48,719 nucleotides of DNA from Lachnospiraceae bacterium (GTDB lineage: Bacteria > Bacillota > Clostridia > Lachnospirales > Lachnospiraceae), in the NCBI GenBank assembly GCA_022510705.1, contig JAFLSX010000009.1, forward strand, positions 6,547 through 55,265, written 5' to 3'. Position numbers and translations under genes: made by a program. Positions 24,283 through 32,808 of the stretch are shown here, one piece after another. Numbering within the stretch: position 1 is the stretch's first letter; every line of letters begins with the position of its first letter. Below the pieces are notes generated by a model. That model did no database searches, was not told the origin of the DNA, and saw only the letters and a program-made list of their open reading frames with translations.

Positions 24283-25575
24283 TTATTTTTTCAGAGAGCT
24301 CTTTCTGTAGATGATATCCTCTCTGCTAGGGCCATTGCTCACCATGGTAATAGGGAAACCAATCTGCTCTTCAATAAATTCTATATATTTACGGCAGTTT
24401 TCGGGAAGTTCTTCATAGTTGCGAATCCCTCTGATTTCACATTTCCAACCGGGCAATACCTTAAGAACGGGCTTTGCCTTTTCTAACTTTGTGGTGACAG
24501 GGAAATCGGTAGTTACTTCACCGTCTATCTCATATCCCGTACAAACAGGGATTTCGTCCAGATATCCCAGTACATCCAATACGGTAAAGGCTACATCCGT
24601 GGTGCCCTGCATACGGCAGCCGTATTTGGAAGCAACACAGTCAAACCAGCCCATTCTTCTGGGACGTCCCGTAGTAGCACCGTACTCTCCGCCGTCCCCG
24701 CCTCTTCTTCTGAGTTCATCGGCTTCCTCGCCAAAGATTTCGGAAACAAAAGCACCGGCTCCCACCGCGGAAGAATATGCCTTGCATACAGTAACAATCT
24801 CCTTGATCTCATAAGGAGGCAGTCCGGCTCCGATGGCGCCGTAAGATGCCAGCGTAGAAGAAGAAGTTACCATAGGATAGATACCGTGGTCAGGATCCTT
24901 TAAGGTACCCAACTGTCCTTCTAACAAAATGGTCTTACCATCTTTTAAAGCCTTATCCAAAAAGGCAGAAACATCGCAGACATAGGGGGCTATCATATCC
25001 CGGTAATCATGCAGGGTTGCGATCAATTCTTCCGGATCCATGGGGTCCTTATGATATAAATGGGTAAAAAGAATATTCTTGGTTTCCAATACCCGGTAGA
25101 CCTTTTCCCGCAGTACCTCTTCGTCAAAGAGTTCGTTTACCTGAAAGCCGATCTTGGCATATTTATCGGAATAGAAAGGGGCAATACCGGATTTGGTGGA
25201 GCCAAAGGAATTCTTTCCCAGCCTCTCCTCCTCATATTGATCAAAAAGAATGTGGTAGGGCATCACGATCTGGGCTCTGTCGGAAACCAACAGTTTCGGA
25301 GCCGGCACGTTTCTGTCCGTAATGGATTTCAGTTCACCTATCAAAATAGGTATATTTAATGCCACACCGTTTCCGATAATGCTGGTGGTATGGTCGTAAA
25401 ACACGCCAGACGGCAGCGTATGCAGCGCAAACTTGCCGTAATTGTTTACAATGGTATGTCCTGCGTTGGCTCCTCCCTGGAATCTGATAACAATATCAGC
25501 ATTCTCTGCCATCATGTCCGTGATCTTTCCTTTACCCTCATCTCCCCAGTTTGCTCCTACAACTGCTTTTACCAT
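24283..25575 (-). CDS. purA: Adenylosuccinate synthetase
   Basis: Converts IMP, GTP and aspartate to adenylosuccinate, the first committed step to AMP. The 430-residue protein begins with the phosphate-binding signature VVGANWGDEGKGKITDMMAE and has the substrate-loop segment QGGANAGHTIVNNYGKFALH and the GRPRRMGWFDC region. Start ATG 25575 has GGAGG eight bases upstream. It is separated from purB by 143 bases holding its own promoter and a candidate attenuator. Confidence 0.95.
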   Translation of the reverse strand: MVKAVVGANWGDEGKGKITDMMAENADIVIRFQGGANAGHTIVNNYGKFALHTLPSGVFYDHTTSIIGNGVALNIPILIGELKSITDRNVPAPKLLVSDRAQIVMPYHILFDQYEEERLGKNSFGSTKSGIAPFYSDKYAKIGFQVNELFDEEVLREKVYRVLETKNILFTHLYHKDPMDPEELIATLHDYRDMIAPYVCDVSAFLDKALKDGKTILLEGQLGTLKDPDHGIYPMVTSSSTLASYGAIGAGLPPYEIKEIVTVCKAYSSAVGAGAFVSEIFGEEADELRRRGGDGGEYGATTGRPRRMGWFDCVASKYGCRMQGTTDVAFTVLDVLGYLDEIPVCTGYEIDGEVTTDFPVTTKLEKAKPVLKVLPGWKCEIRGIRNYEELPENCRKYIEFIEEQIGFPITMVSNGPSREDIIYRKSSLKK

Positions 25576-25589
25576 TTATTTTTCCTCCG

Positions 25590-25630
25590 TTTTACACGTT
25601 ATAAAAGGGCAGGTGTAAAAACCTACCCTT
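25590..25630 (-). promoter_or_regulatory. Candidate attenuator in the purA leader
   Basis: On the minus strand, just after the predicted start, GGGTAGG (25622-25628) pairs with CCTGCCC (25607-25613) and is followed by TTTT (25603-25606), a terminator-like hairpin. The loop sequence TTTTACAC (25613-25620) can instead pair with GTGTAAAA (25590-25597), which lies two bases from the ribosome binding site. The two stems share sequence, so they are alternatives. Visible pairing; function is inference. Confidence 0.5.
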
Positions 25631-25644
25631 GTTCTTACTCTATG

Positions 25645-25673
25645 ATTATACCTGAAATTCACTCATAAGTAAA
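25645..25673 (-). promoter_or_regulatory. purA promoter
   Basis: TTTACT (25668-25673), 17-bp spacer, TATAAT (25645-25650) on the minus strand, placing the start of transcription near 25638, ahead of the leader hairpin. Confidence 0.6.
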
Positions 25674-25718
25674 ATCAATATTATTTATACATAATATAAT
25701 AAATACTTATATCACATC

Positions 25719-27152
25719 TTAAACATTGATAACCGCTTTTACGCCCAGAAGTTCCTTATTTTCATCCATTATGGGCTGAATAATATTCTTTAAGAAGCTC
25801 TCCGTCTGCTCTTTGGCACGGCCCACATATCGGGCCGGATCCATGGACTTTTGTAATTCCTCCAGAGAAAGATTGAAGGCAGGGTCTGCGGCAATCAGCT
25901 CCAGGAGATTGTTTTCCTTTCCCTCCATCTTGACGGTCTTTCCTGCTTCCATGGAGAGCTCTCTGATTCGCTCATGCAGCTCCTGTCTGTCACCGCCGGC
26001 TTTGACTGCATCCATCATAATATTCTCTGTGGCCATAAAGGGCAGCTCGCTCAACATATGCTTCTCAATAACCTTTGGGTATACCACCAGTCCGTCAGCA
26101 ACATTCAGACAGAGATCCAGAATACCGTCCACTGCAAGAAATGCTTCCGGAATGGAAAGTCGTTTGTTGGCAGAATCATCCAATGTCCTCTCAAACCACT
26201 GCGTAGCGGAGGTAATGGCAGGATTCAGCGCATCAATCATCACATAGCGGCTTAAAGAAGCAATCCGTTCACTACGCATGGGATTCCTCTTATAGGCCAT
26301 GGCAGAAGAACCGATCTGACTCTTTTCAAAGGGTTCCTCTACTTCCTTTAAATGCTGGAGCAGACGAATGTCGTTACTCATCTTATGTGCAGAAGCAGCA
26401 ATACCTGCTAAAATATTGGCTACCCTGGTATCCACTTTCCTGGAATAGGTCTGACCGGATACGGGATAACACTCTTTAAAGCCCATTTTCTTTGCGATCA
26501 TGGGGTCGATCTTATCAATTTTTTCCTGATCTCCGTCAAAGAGCTCCAAAAAAGAGGCCTGAGTACCGGTGGTACCTTTGGATCCCAAGAGCTTCATGGT
26601 AGAGAGTACATACTCTAAATCCTCCAGATCCAGAGAGAACTCCTGCAGCCAAAGGGTGGCTCTCTTTCCTACGGTAGTGGGCTGGGCGGGTTGAAAATGC
26701 GTGAAAGCCAGCGTGGGCTGAGCCTTATATTTATCCGCAAAAGCCGCCAGCGCTGCCATGACATTGACGAGCTTCTTTTTTACCAGTTTTAAAGCTTCCG
26801 TCATAATGATGATATCGGTATTATCTCCCACATAGCAGGAGGTTGCGCCCAGATGGATAATACCCTTTGCCTTGGGACACTGTACGCCGTAAGCATAGAC
26901 ATGGCTCATCACGTCATGGCGGACTTCCTTCTCTCTGGCCTTGGCCACGTCGTAATTGATATCCTCCGCATGGGCTTTTAACTCCGCAATCTGTTCTTCC
27001 GTAATGGGAAGCCCTAACTCTTTCTCTGTTTCTGCCAGTGCGATCCACAGCTTTCTCCAGGTACGAAATTTCATATCCGGCGAAAAAATATACTGCATCT
27101 CCTTACTGGCGTAGCGCTCCGATAACGGGCTCTGGTATACATCTGTACTCAT
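25719..27152 (-). CDS. purB: Adenylosuccinate lyase
   Basis: Cleaves SAICAR to AICAR and adenylosuccinate to AMP, thereby acting twice in purine synthesis. The 477-residue protein has the fumarase/aspartase-superfamily signature [20 protein letters not shown] (about 290-309) with the catalytic serine loop, and the catalytic-His segments [12 protein letters not shown] and [12 protein letters not shown]. It follows purF after 35 bases. The protein belongs to the longer purB form close to the eukaryotic type. Confidence 0.95.
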   Translation of the reverse strand: MSTDVYQSPLSERYASKEMQYIFSPDMKFRTWRKLWIALAETEKELGLPITEEQIAELKAHAEDINYDVAKAREKEVRHDVMSHVYAYGVQCPKAKGIIHLGATSCYVGDNTDIIIMTEALKLVKKKLVNVMAALAAFADKYKAQPTLAFTHFQPAQPTTVGKRATLWLQEFSLDLEDLEYVLSTMKLLGSKGTTGTQASFLELFDGDQEKIDKIDPMIAKKMGFKECYPVSGQTYSRKVDTRVANILAGIAASAHKMSNDIRLLQHLKEVEEPFEKSQIGSSAMAYKRNPMRSERIASLSRYVMIDALNPAITSATQWFERTLDDSANKRLSIPEAFLAVDGILDLCLNVADGLVVYPKVIEKHMLSELPFMATENIMMDAVKAGGDRQELHERIRELSMEAGKTVKMEGKENNLLELIAADPAFNLSLEELQKSMDPARYVGRAKEQTESFLKNIIQPIMDENKELLGVKAVINV

Positions 27153-27187
27153 AAAATAACCATACCTTTCTGTAACCTGTTTTCACA

Positions 27188-28651
27188 CTAGGCCTCAAAT
27201 TCCCCGCGGATATCCTCCATGGGCGGGTCCATGGGATAATTTCCCGTAAAGCAACCCTTACAGATGCCTAATCCGTTTACAATTTCGTGCAGACGTTCTT
27301 CCTTTAGGTATGCTAAACTGTCCGCACCGATGATGCCGCATATTTCCTGGGTATTGCGGTTATAGGCAATCAGCTGTTCCCTGGCCGGTACATCCGTACC
27401 GAAATAACAGGGCCATAAAAACGGCGGCGAGCTGACCCGCATATGTACTTCTTTTGCTCCCGCTTCCCGCAGCATCCTCACAATACGGTCCGAGGTAGTG
27501 CCTCTGACGATGGAGTCATCGATCATGATAATGCGCTTGCCCTCCACGGATTCCCGAATAGCATTCAGCTTCACCTGCACACTACTCTCCCTGCTCTTCT
27601 GTCCCGGTTTGATAAAGGTTCTTCCTACATAGGCATTCTTCACAAAAGCCGTTCCGTAAGGGATCCCCGACTGCATGGCATAGCCCATAGCGGCACAGTT
27701 GCCGGATTCGGGTACACCTACGACCATATCCGCCTCCACAGGCGAATCAATAGCCAGATATTTCCCCGCAAGAATACGGGAATTATATACGCTTTCCCCG
27801 TCAATATAGCTGTCGGGTCTTGCAAAATAAATATACTCAAATACACACCTTGCCGTATCCTCAGGCTGCAGTGCATGGGACATATCGGACTCAATGCCTT
27901 TTTCCGGAGAGATCATAACAATTTCCCCCGGTAGTACATCCCTGACAAAGGCAGCTCCTATGGTATCCAGCGCACAGCTCTCACTTGCCAAAAGATAGGT
28001 ATTGTCCCGTTTGCCGATACAAAGCGGCCGAAATCCAAAGGGATCCCTTGCACCGATGAGCTTGCGGGGGGACATGATGACCAGGGAATAGGCTCCCTTT
28101 ATCTTATGCATGGCCCGTCCTACCGCTTCTTCCACCGTCTTGGAATTTAATCGCTCCCTGGCAATATGATAGGCAATGACTTCCGAATCAATGGTCGTTT
28201 GGAAGATCGCACCCGTATACTCCAGTTCATGCCGCAATACCGGCGCATTGATGAGATTACCGTTGTGAGCCAGTCCTAATGTGCCCTTTACATAGTTGAG
28301 CACCAGGGGTTGTGCGTTCTCGCGGGTAGAACTGCCCGCTGTCGAATAGCGGACATGTCCCACACCGATATCACCCTTAAGTTTGCTTATAATTTCTGCG
28401 TCGAAAGCCTCGTTTACCAATCCCATGTCCTTGTGACTTAACACCTTGCCTTTGGGACCTTTCGTATCACTGACTGCAATGCCGCAACTTTCCTGTCCTC
28501 TGTGCTGCAGCGCCAACAGCCCATAATAGATGGTGGATGCCACATCTTTTCCATCCAGATCATAGGCACCGAACACACCGCATTCTTCACGCAGCTTGTC
28601 CTGATTTTCCGTCTGTATGTAGATTCCGTCCTGCAGATGTTTTTCCTGCAT
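27188..28651 (-). CDS. purF: Amidophosphoribosyltransferase
   Basis: Makes phosphoribosylamine from PRPP and glutamine, the committed step of purine synthesis. The 487-residue protein has a 23-residue leader before REECGVFGAY, whose Cys24 becomes the N-terminal glutaminase nucleophile after processing. The PRPP-binding motif is RIIMIDDSIVRGTTSDRIVR. Cysteines near the C-terminus (ICGIIGAD and GICKGCF) fit the iron-sulfur cluster of the Bacillus-type enzyme. ATG 28651 lies one base beyond the purC stop; the binding site is weak, suggesting translational coupling. Confidence 0.95.
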   Translation of the reverse strand: MQEKHLQDGIYIQTENQDKLREECGVFGAYDLDGKDVASTIYYGLLALQHRGQESCGIAVSDTKGPKGKVLSHKDMGLVNEAFDAEIISKLKGDIGVGHVRYSTAGSSTRENAQPLVLNYVKGTLGLAHNGNLINAPVLRHELEYTGAIFQTTIDSEVIAYHIARERLNSKTVEEAVGRAMHKIKGAYSLVIMSPRKLIGARDPFGFRPLCIGKRDNTYLLASESCALDTIGAAFVRDVLPGEIVMISPEKGIESDMSHALQPEDTARCVFEYIYFARPDSYIDGESVYNSRILAGKYLAIDSPVEADMVVGVPESGNCAAMGYAMQSGIPYGTAFVKNAYVGRTFIKPGQKSRESSVQVKLNAIRESVEGKRIIMIDDSIVRGTTSDRIVRMLREAGAKEVHMRVSSPPFLWPCYFGTDVPAREQLIAYNRNTQEICGIIGADSLAYLKEERLHEIVNGLGICKGCFTGNYPMDPPMEDIRGEFEA

Positions 28652-28652
28652 A

Positions 28653-29360
28653 TTATGCCAGCCCCAAGCGCTTGAAGACTTCATTGTAAGCTTCTTCTAC
28701 ATTTCCCAAATCCCTGCGGAAACGGTCCTTGTCCAGTTTTTCATTGGTATTTACATCCCACAGACGGCAGGTATCCGGTGAGGTTTCATCCGCCAGAATG
28801 ATCTGACCGTGATAGCGGCCGAATTCAATCTTGAAATCAATGAGCTTAATGCCGGCCTGCAAGAAGTAAGCCTTCAGCACATCATTTACTTTAAAGGCAT
28901 ATTTCTTAATGGTTTCAATTTCCTCCCAGGTAGCCAGATCCAGCGCTCTTGCAAAATAATCATTGATAAGGGGATCTCCCAATTCGTCGTTTTTGTAGGA
29001 GAATTCCACAGTGGGCTCTGTAAATTCGGTACCTTCGGGTACCCCCAGACGCTTGGAGAAACTGCCTGCTGCCACATTTCGGATAATAACCTCCAAAGGT
29101 ACGATTTCCACCTTCTTTACTGCGGTTTCCCGGTCACTTAACTCCTCAATGAAATGAGTCGGAACACCTTCCTTTTCCAGCAGCTTAAAAACATGATTGG
29201 TCATTCGGTTATTGATGACGCCCTTGCCCACAATGGTTCCCTTCTTTTCACCGTTAAAAGCGGTTGCGTCGTCCTTGTAGTCCACGATCAGGATATCCGG
29301 ATCATCAGTCTTAAATACTTTCTTTGCCTTTCCTTCATAAAGCTGTTCCAGTTTTTTCAT
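28653..29360 (-). CDS. purC: Phosphoribosylaminoimidazole-succinocarboxamide synthase
   Basis: SAICAR synthetase joins CAIR and aspartate with ATP. The 235-residue protein shows the N-terminal [20 protein letters not shown], the signature [10 protein letters not shown] and the [13 protein letters not shown] segment. Length is standard. The start has GGAGGAGAACA upstream. It is the first gene of purC-purF-purB and has a promoter directly upstream; I see no purine riboswitch or clear PurR box in the leader. Confidence 0.95.
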   Translation of the reverse strand: MKKLEQLYEGKAKKVFKTDDPDILIVDYKDDATAFNGEKKGTIVGKGVINNRMTNHVFKLLEKEGVPTHFIEELSDRETAVKKVEIVPLEVIIRNVAAGSFSKRLGVPEGTEFTEPTVEFSYKNDELGDPLINDYFARALDLATWEEIETIKKYAFKVNDVLKAYFLQAGIKLIDFKIEFGRYHGQIILADETSPDTCRLWDVNTNEKLDKDRFRRDLGNVEEAYNEVFKRLGLA

Positions 29361-29432
29361 TGTTCTCCTCCATGTCTTTGCTTTTGGCTCTTACTTATGT
29401 TTATAAACGGCCGGCTCCTGCCTGCCCCCTAT

Positions 29433-29461
29433 ATCATATACCACGTCTTTTCTAAAATCAA
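29433..29461 (-). promoter_or_regulatory. purC-purF-purB promoter
   Basis: TTGATT (29456-29461), 17-bp spacer, TATGAT (29433-29438) on the minus strand, beginning two bases after the stop of the coiled-coil gene. The roughly 70-base leader carries a GC-rich segment (29409-29430) with partial self-complementarity. Confidence 0.6.
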
Positions 29462-29463
29462 TA

Positions 29464-30684
29464 TCATACTTCTTCGGAGTCATCATCCTGCGGCTCTCCC
29501 GCAGAACCGGCGGCCTGCTCGTATCGCTCCACCATTGCGGTAATCTCCATTGCATATTGGGGATACTCCGCCGCAATATCCCGGATTTCCCCTCCTGCGG
29601 TTTCTGCCAGATTTCTGTTGTAATCCATCTGTTTGCGAAGGGCCTGCCTTCTGATGATCAGGCCATGTCTGATTTCAATCATTTCCCGGCTGTCCAATAA
29701 TGCGTCCGGCTCCGCCGTCCATCTGTCCGGATCCTTTACGCGGTAACGTACTAACAGTCTGCGCAGCTCCTCCCTATGGTAGTCCAGCTTGGCATCCGCC
29801 TCGGCAAACTGCCGTCTTTCTTCCTTTTCCTCCTGATACAGTGTCCACAAATCTTTTAAATCGTCCGCGCTTTCCACAGCGTATTTCATATACAGATAAT
29901 CCAAAAGCTGGGTATTGTTGACATAGCGTATCTTGACTTTATTCTGCAGCAGTATCAACTTATTGACCGTTTTTCCTACCTTGTCCAATTCCCTTTCCGC
30001 ATCCTTATATTTAATAAAGATCACGGTTATGGCAATGGCCGCCGCGGCCACGGAAAGGTAATAGCCGATCACGGTATCCAGATGAAAACCAAGCTGGAGA
30101 ACCAGGAGCATGAGAATACAGGCACCAAGAGCTGTCAGGCAAATAACCGCCATTCCCCTTAAATTTACCAGCATGGTGTTTAGCTCACTCCTGCGGTAAG
30201 CATATGCATGCCTTTCACTGTCCAGACGGCTTAGATCCTGCTTGACCAGTTTCTGGTATTTCTCAGCCTCCTGCAGTTTGCCGATCCCCTCTTCGACCTC
30301 CCGCTCCACGGAATGTATTTGTCGGTACTCGCTGTCCGTAAGATGCCTTTCCTTGTCCAGATATCGGTTTTTCTCCTGGTTGAGAGTAAGCATTTTACCG
30401 GCTACACCCTTTAACTCACTCATCTGCGCAGGGGGCAGGGACTCAATCTCCTCCATATCCGTCAGATAGGCCGTGACCAGATTGTACTCTCCAGTCAACA
30501 GTTCCAGTTCTCTTTCCGCATCTTTAATCTGCTCCATGCAGTTTTCCAGATAGCGCTTTCTCTCCTCCGCATTATGGAGATTTATCCTATCCCGCTCATA
30601 GACGATCTGCTCCCAGTCCTCTTCCTGCTCCTCTGCCTTTATTCTCTTTTTTCCAAAAAGCCATTCCCAAAATTTATTAGCCAT
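29464..30684 (-). CDS. Coiled-coil protein with two central membrane helices, unknown function
   Basis: A 406-residue protein of unknown function. It has long charged helices likely to form coiled coils (about 25-170 and 226-390) on both sides of a hairpin of two hydrophobic helices (about 178-198 and 204-225). With only a short loop between the helices, both arms would lie on the same side, presumably the cytoplasm. The C-terminus is acidic (EPQDDDSEEV). Its ATG overlaps the end of the TPR-like gene by 8 bases (ATGGCTAA), making it the last gene of the DUF5717-DUF5716 operon. It may be the membrane anchor of that system. Confidence 0.75.
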   Translation of the reverse strand: MANKFWEWLFGKKRIKAEEQEEDWEQIVYERDRINLHNAEERKRYLENCMEQIKDAERELELLTGEYNLVTAYLTDMEEIESLPPAQMSELKGVAGKMLTLNQEKNRYLDKERHLTDSEYRQIHSVEREVEEGIGKLQEAEKYQKLVKQDLSRLDSERHAYAYRRSELNTMLVNLRGMAVICLTALGACILMLLVLQLGFHLDTVIGYYLSVAAAAIAITVIFIKYKDAERELDKVGKTVNKLILLQNKVKIRYVNNTQLLDYLYMKYAVESADDLKDLWTLYQEEKEERRQFAEADAKLDYHREELRRLLVRYRVKDPDRWTAEPDALLDSREMIEIRHGLIIRRQALRKQMDYNRNLAETAGGEIRDIAAEYPQYAMEITAMVERYEQAAGSAGEPQDDDSEEV

Positions 30685-31507
30685 TGACGTTTTCCCTATA
30701 CCTGTTTTTTAAATCCTGTATCTTGTAGTCCGTTTCCGAATAGTAAGAAACGTCTCTTTCACGTTTTAACTGGCTGCGCCTTTCTAAAAATTGCTTTTCT
30801 TCCGACTGCTCCCACTGTGCCTGCAGAGTCTCCATGCGCCTCTCCAGTTCCAGCATATCCTCATACCCATCCGTCAGGCCCGCCGCAAAGGAAATATAGT
30901 CGCCCTCTTTCATAGCCAGCCTTTTGGCAGCCAGATAGGATATAAAGGAGTCCCTGTCACCATCCAGCCTATAAGCTTCTTCAAAATGCAGGGCCGCCTC
31001 CTCAAAGAGAAACAGTCCGCACAGGGCCGTTGCCTTATTGTGCAGTATCTTAGCACGCAGAATGGTTTCATTTTCCGGCAGTCTGGTCATCAATGCATCA
31101 TATTCTATTATGGCCGGTGTGTACTTACGGCTTTCCACCATATGATCAATATGGGTTTTCAGTTTTTCATAGGCATTTAACCCCATGCCCTGATAAAACA
31201 GCTCTTCTATTCTTCCGATTTCGTCTTCTGTGTAGATTCCCACATAGGACAGAATGACTCTCACAAAGGCACCTACCGAAGTCTTATTGTGCAAAAGAGG
31301 GGACAGCATGGAGGCCAGCTCCGGCAACTTTAATGCATCCCCAATCCACTTTATCAGCCTCTTATCCAAGATTTCTCTGTCTAACAGGAAAGCATTTTCC
31401 CGCAGCACGTAGCATAGCTCCTCTATGGAATATACCTTTATGCCCAGATTGTCAAAACTGTATGGAGTTGTCGTGTATTCGCCTGTCTGCAACAGAATTC
31501 TTCCCAC
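30677..31507 (-). CDS. TPR-like helical protein of the DUF5716/DUF5717 operon
   Basis: A 276-residue, all-helical soluble protein. Residues about 127-210 resemble two or three tetratricopeptide-type helix pairs (for example ILHNKATALCGLFLFEEAAL and HFEEAYRLDGDRDSFISYLA). The N-terminal 120 residues form another helical module after a short beta start (MGRILLQTGEYTTTPYSF), and the C-terminus is a charged coiled coil. The GTG start overlaps the stop of the DUF5716-like gene by one base (TAGTG). A protein-interaction adaptor role is inferred. Confidence 0.75.
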   Translation of the reverse strand: MGRILLQTGEYTTTPYSFDNLGIKVYSIEELCYVLRENAFLLDREILDKRLIKWIGDALKLPELASMLSPLLHNKTSVGAFVRVILSYVGIYTEDEIGRIEELFYQGMGLNAYEKLKTHIDHMVESRKYTPAIIEYDALMTRLPENETILRAKILHNKATALCGLFLFEEAALHFEEAYRLDGDRDSFISYLAAKRLAMKEGDYISFAAGLTDGYEDMLELERRMETLQAQWEQSEEKQFLERRSQLKRERDVSYYSETDYKIQDLKNRYRENVNG

Positions 31508-32787
31508 TATACTACCTCAAAACTTTCCGTCCACATCTGATGACTTGCCGGGAAAAGTTCCCCAAATCCCATATCCTCTACGGAGAGCAGGACACTGCTT
31601 TCCGTAGTCATTTTCAGTTCCATATGAAGTCTGGAAAAAGCACCGCTTCTGACAGGCAGTCCTTCCAGAGTTACCTCCGCATATTTTACCTCTCTGCCGT
31701 TTAAGGGCGTGATCACCAAAGAAAAACTGTTTCCTTCCTCTAATAGAAAGTCCACCGTTCCGTGGGCCTCGTACCAGCCACATCCTGCATCCAGCAGCGC
31801 ATAATAGGAATCTTCTCCCCGACGCTTTAGTTTCATACCGATATTGGCCTTTAATTTATCTTCGCCCAAAAAAACGTGGCTCTTTCCGATTTCACCGGGA
31901 AATATCCTTTCGGCCATGCCGTAGCAGGCCCCTTTGCTGTAGAGGTTGTTTCCTTGAAAGATACGTCTTCCCCGGCAGAGAAAACGCAGGGATTCTTTCA
32001 GCCATTCCTCCGAAAAATCCTCTCCGATCAGATATATCGAGGTGATCATACGACCTTCGCAGACTTTTTCCGCCAGCTGCAAAAAGCGGTCATCCAGCTG
32101 TTTAAAAAGGCTCTCCCGCAGAGCTTCTTCCGTAATCCCCACCGCTCCTGTCAAAAAGGGATATTCTTCCTGTTCCACAAAGGCCACCACCGGTGTGGTA
32201 TGCCGGTTGCATTCCATCCTAAAGAAACGCATGCGCTCCCCCGCATAATCACAAACCAATACCTGCTGCTGCCAGAGTTCCTTTGGCTGCTTAATGGTAT
32301 AGTGATAAAAACTCTCCAGATGGCTTTGATAACTGATAAGCTTGGTTTTCAATGAAAGCCCTGCCACCACCGTATCCAATATTTCTACCATTTTAGCATC
32401 CATCTCTTCGCAGGTAACCATAAACGCCGCTATTCTTTCGGGAGTGGATACCATGGACAGCAAGGTAAGACTCCTTTTTATAAAAAGCGTCAAAAGCGCA
32501 ACGGGATCGTACTCCTCATCCTCTATCATAACCTGCTCTCCCTTTCGGGCAGCCTCTACCAGATTATCTACCAAAAAGCCTTCCCCCGCCTCCGCATGCT
32601 TGTATGCATCCTTACCGTAAAACCACTGGTTGATGCCCTGACGTTTGCACAATACGGTGGGGATATTGTAAACCTGTGCTCCCGCTACCACGGACAAGGT
32701 TTCCGGCACGGTATTTTCATATGTGCAGTAGCTGATTTGAGAGTATTGATTTCCCAGATCATATCCTACGATAATCTTCTCCTTCAT
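31507..32787 (-). CDS. DUF5716-like protein with actin/Hsp70-type fold features
   Basis: A 426-residue protein I recognise as DUF5716-like. The N-terminus IIVGYDLGNQYSQISYC (5-21) resembles the phosphate-1 loop of the actin/Hsp70/sugar-kinase fold. QQVLVCDYAGERMRFFRMEC (174-193) could be the phosphate-2 loop, and SIYLIGEDFSEEWL (250-263) the adenosine segment followed by a GACYGMA helix. Residues 310-426 appear to be a beta-rich C-terminal domain similar in plan to an Hsp70 substrate domain. Nucleotide binding is inference. It sits 21 bases after the large scaffold gene and overlaps the next gene. Confidence 0.75.
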   Translation of the reverse strand: MKEKIIVGYDLGNQYSQISYCTYENTVPETLSVVAGAQVYNIPTVLCKRQGINQWFYGKDAYKHAEAGEGFLVDNLVEAARKGEQVMIEDEEYDPVALLTLFIKRSLTLLSMVSTPERIAAFMVTCEEMDAKMVEILDTVVAGLSLKTKLISYQSHLESFYHYTIKQPKELWQQQVLVCDYAGERMRFFRMECNRHTTPVVAFVEQEEYPFLTGAVGITEEALRESLFKQLDDRFLQLAEKVCEGRMITSIYLIGEDFSEEWLKESLRFLCRGRRIFQGNNLYSKGACYGMAERIFPGEIGKSHVFLGEDKLKANIGMKLKRRGEDSYYALLDAGCGWYEAHGTVDFLLEEGNSFSLVITPLNGREVKYAEVTLEGLPVRSGAFSRLHMELKMTTESSVLLSVEDMGFGELFPASHQMWTESFEVV

Positions 32788-32808
32788 CCGTCGCTTCCTT
32801 TCTATGCG

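Noticed and set aside
29361-29463. Purine riboswitch or PurR box ahead of purC
   Set aside because: No conserved aptamer core or PurR-box pair could be found in the short leader; only a promoter is supported.
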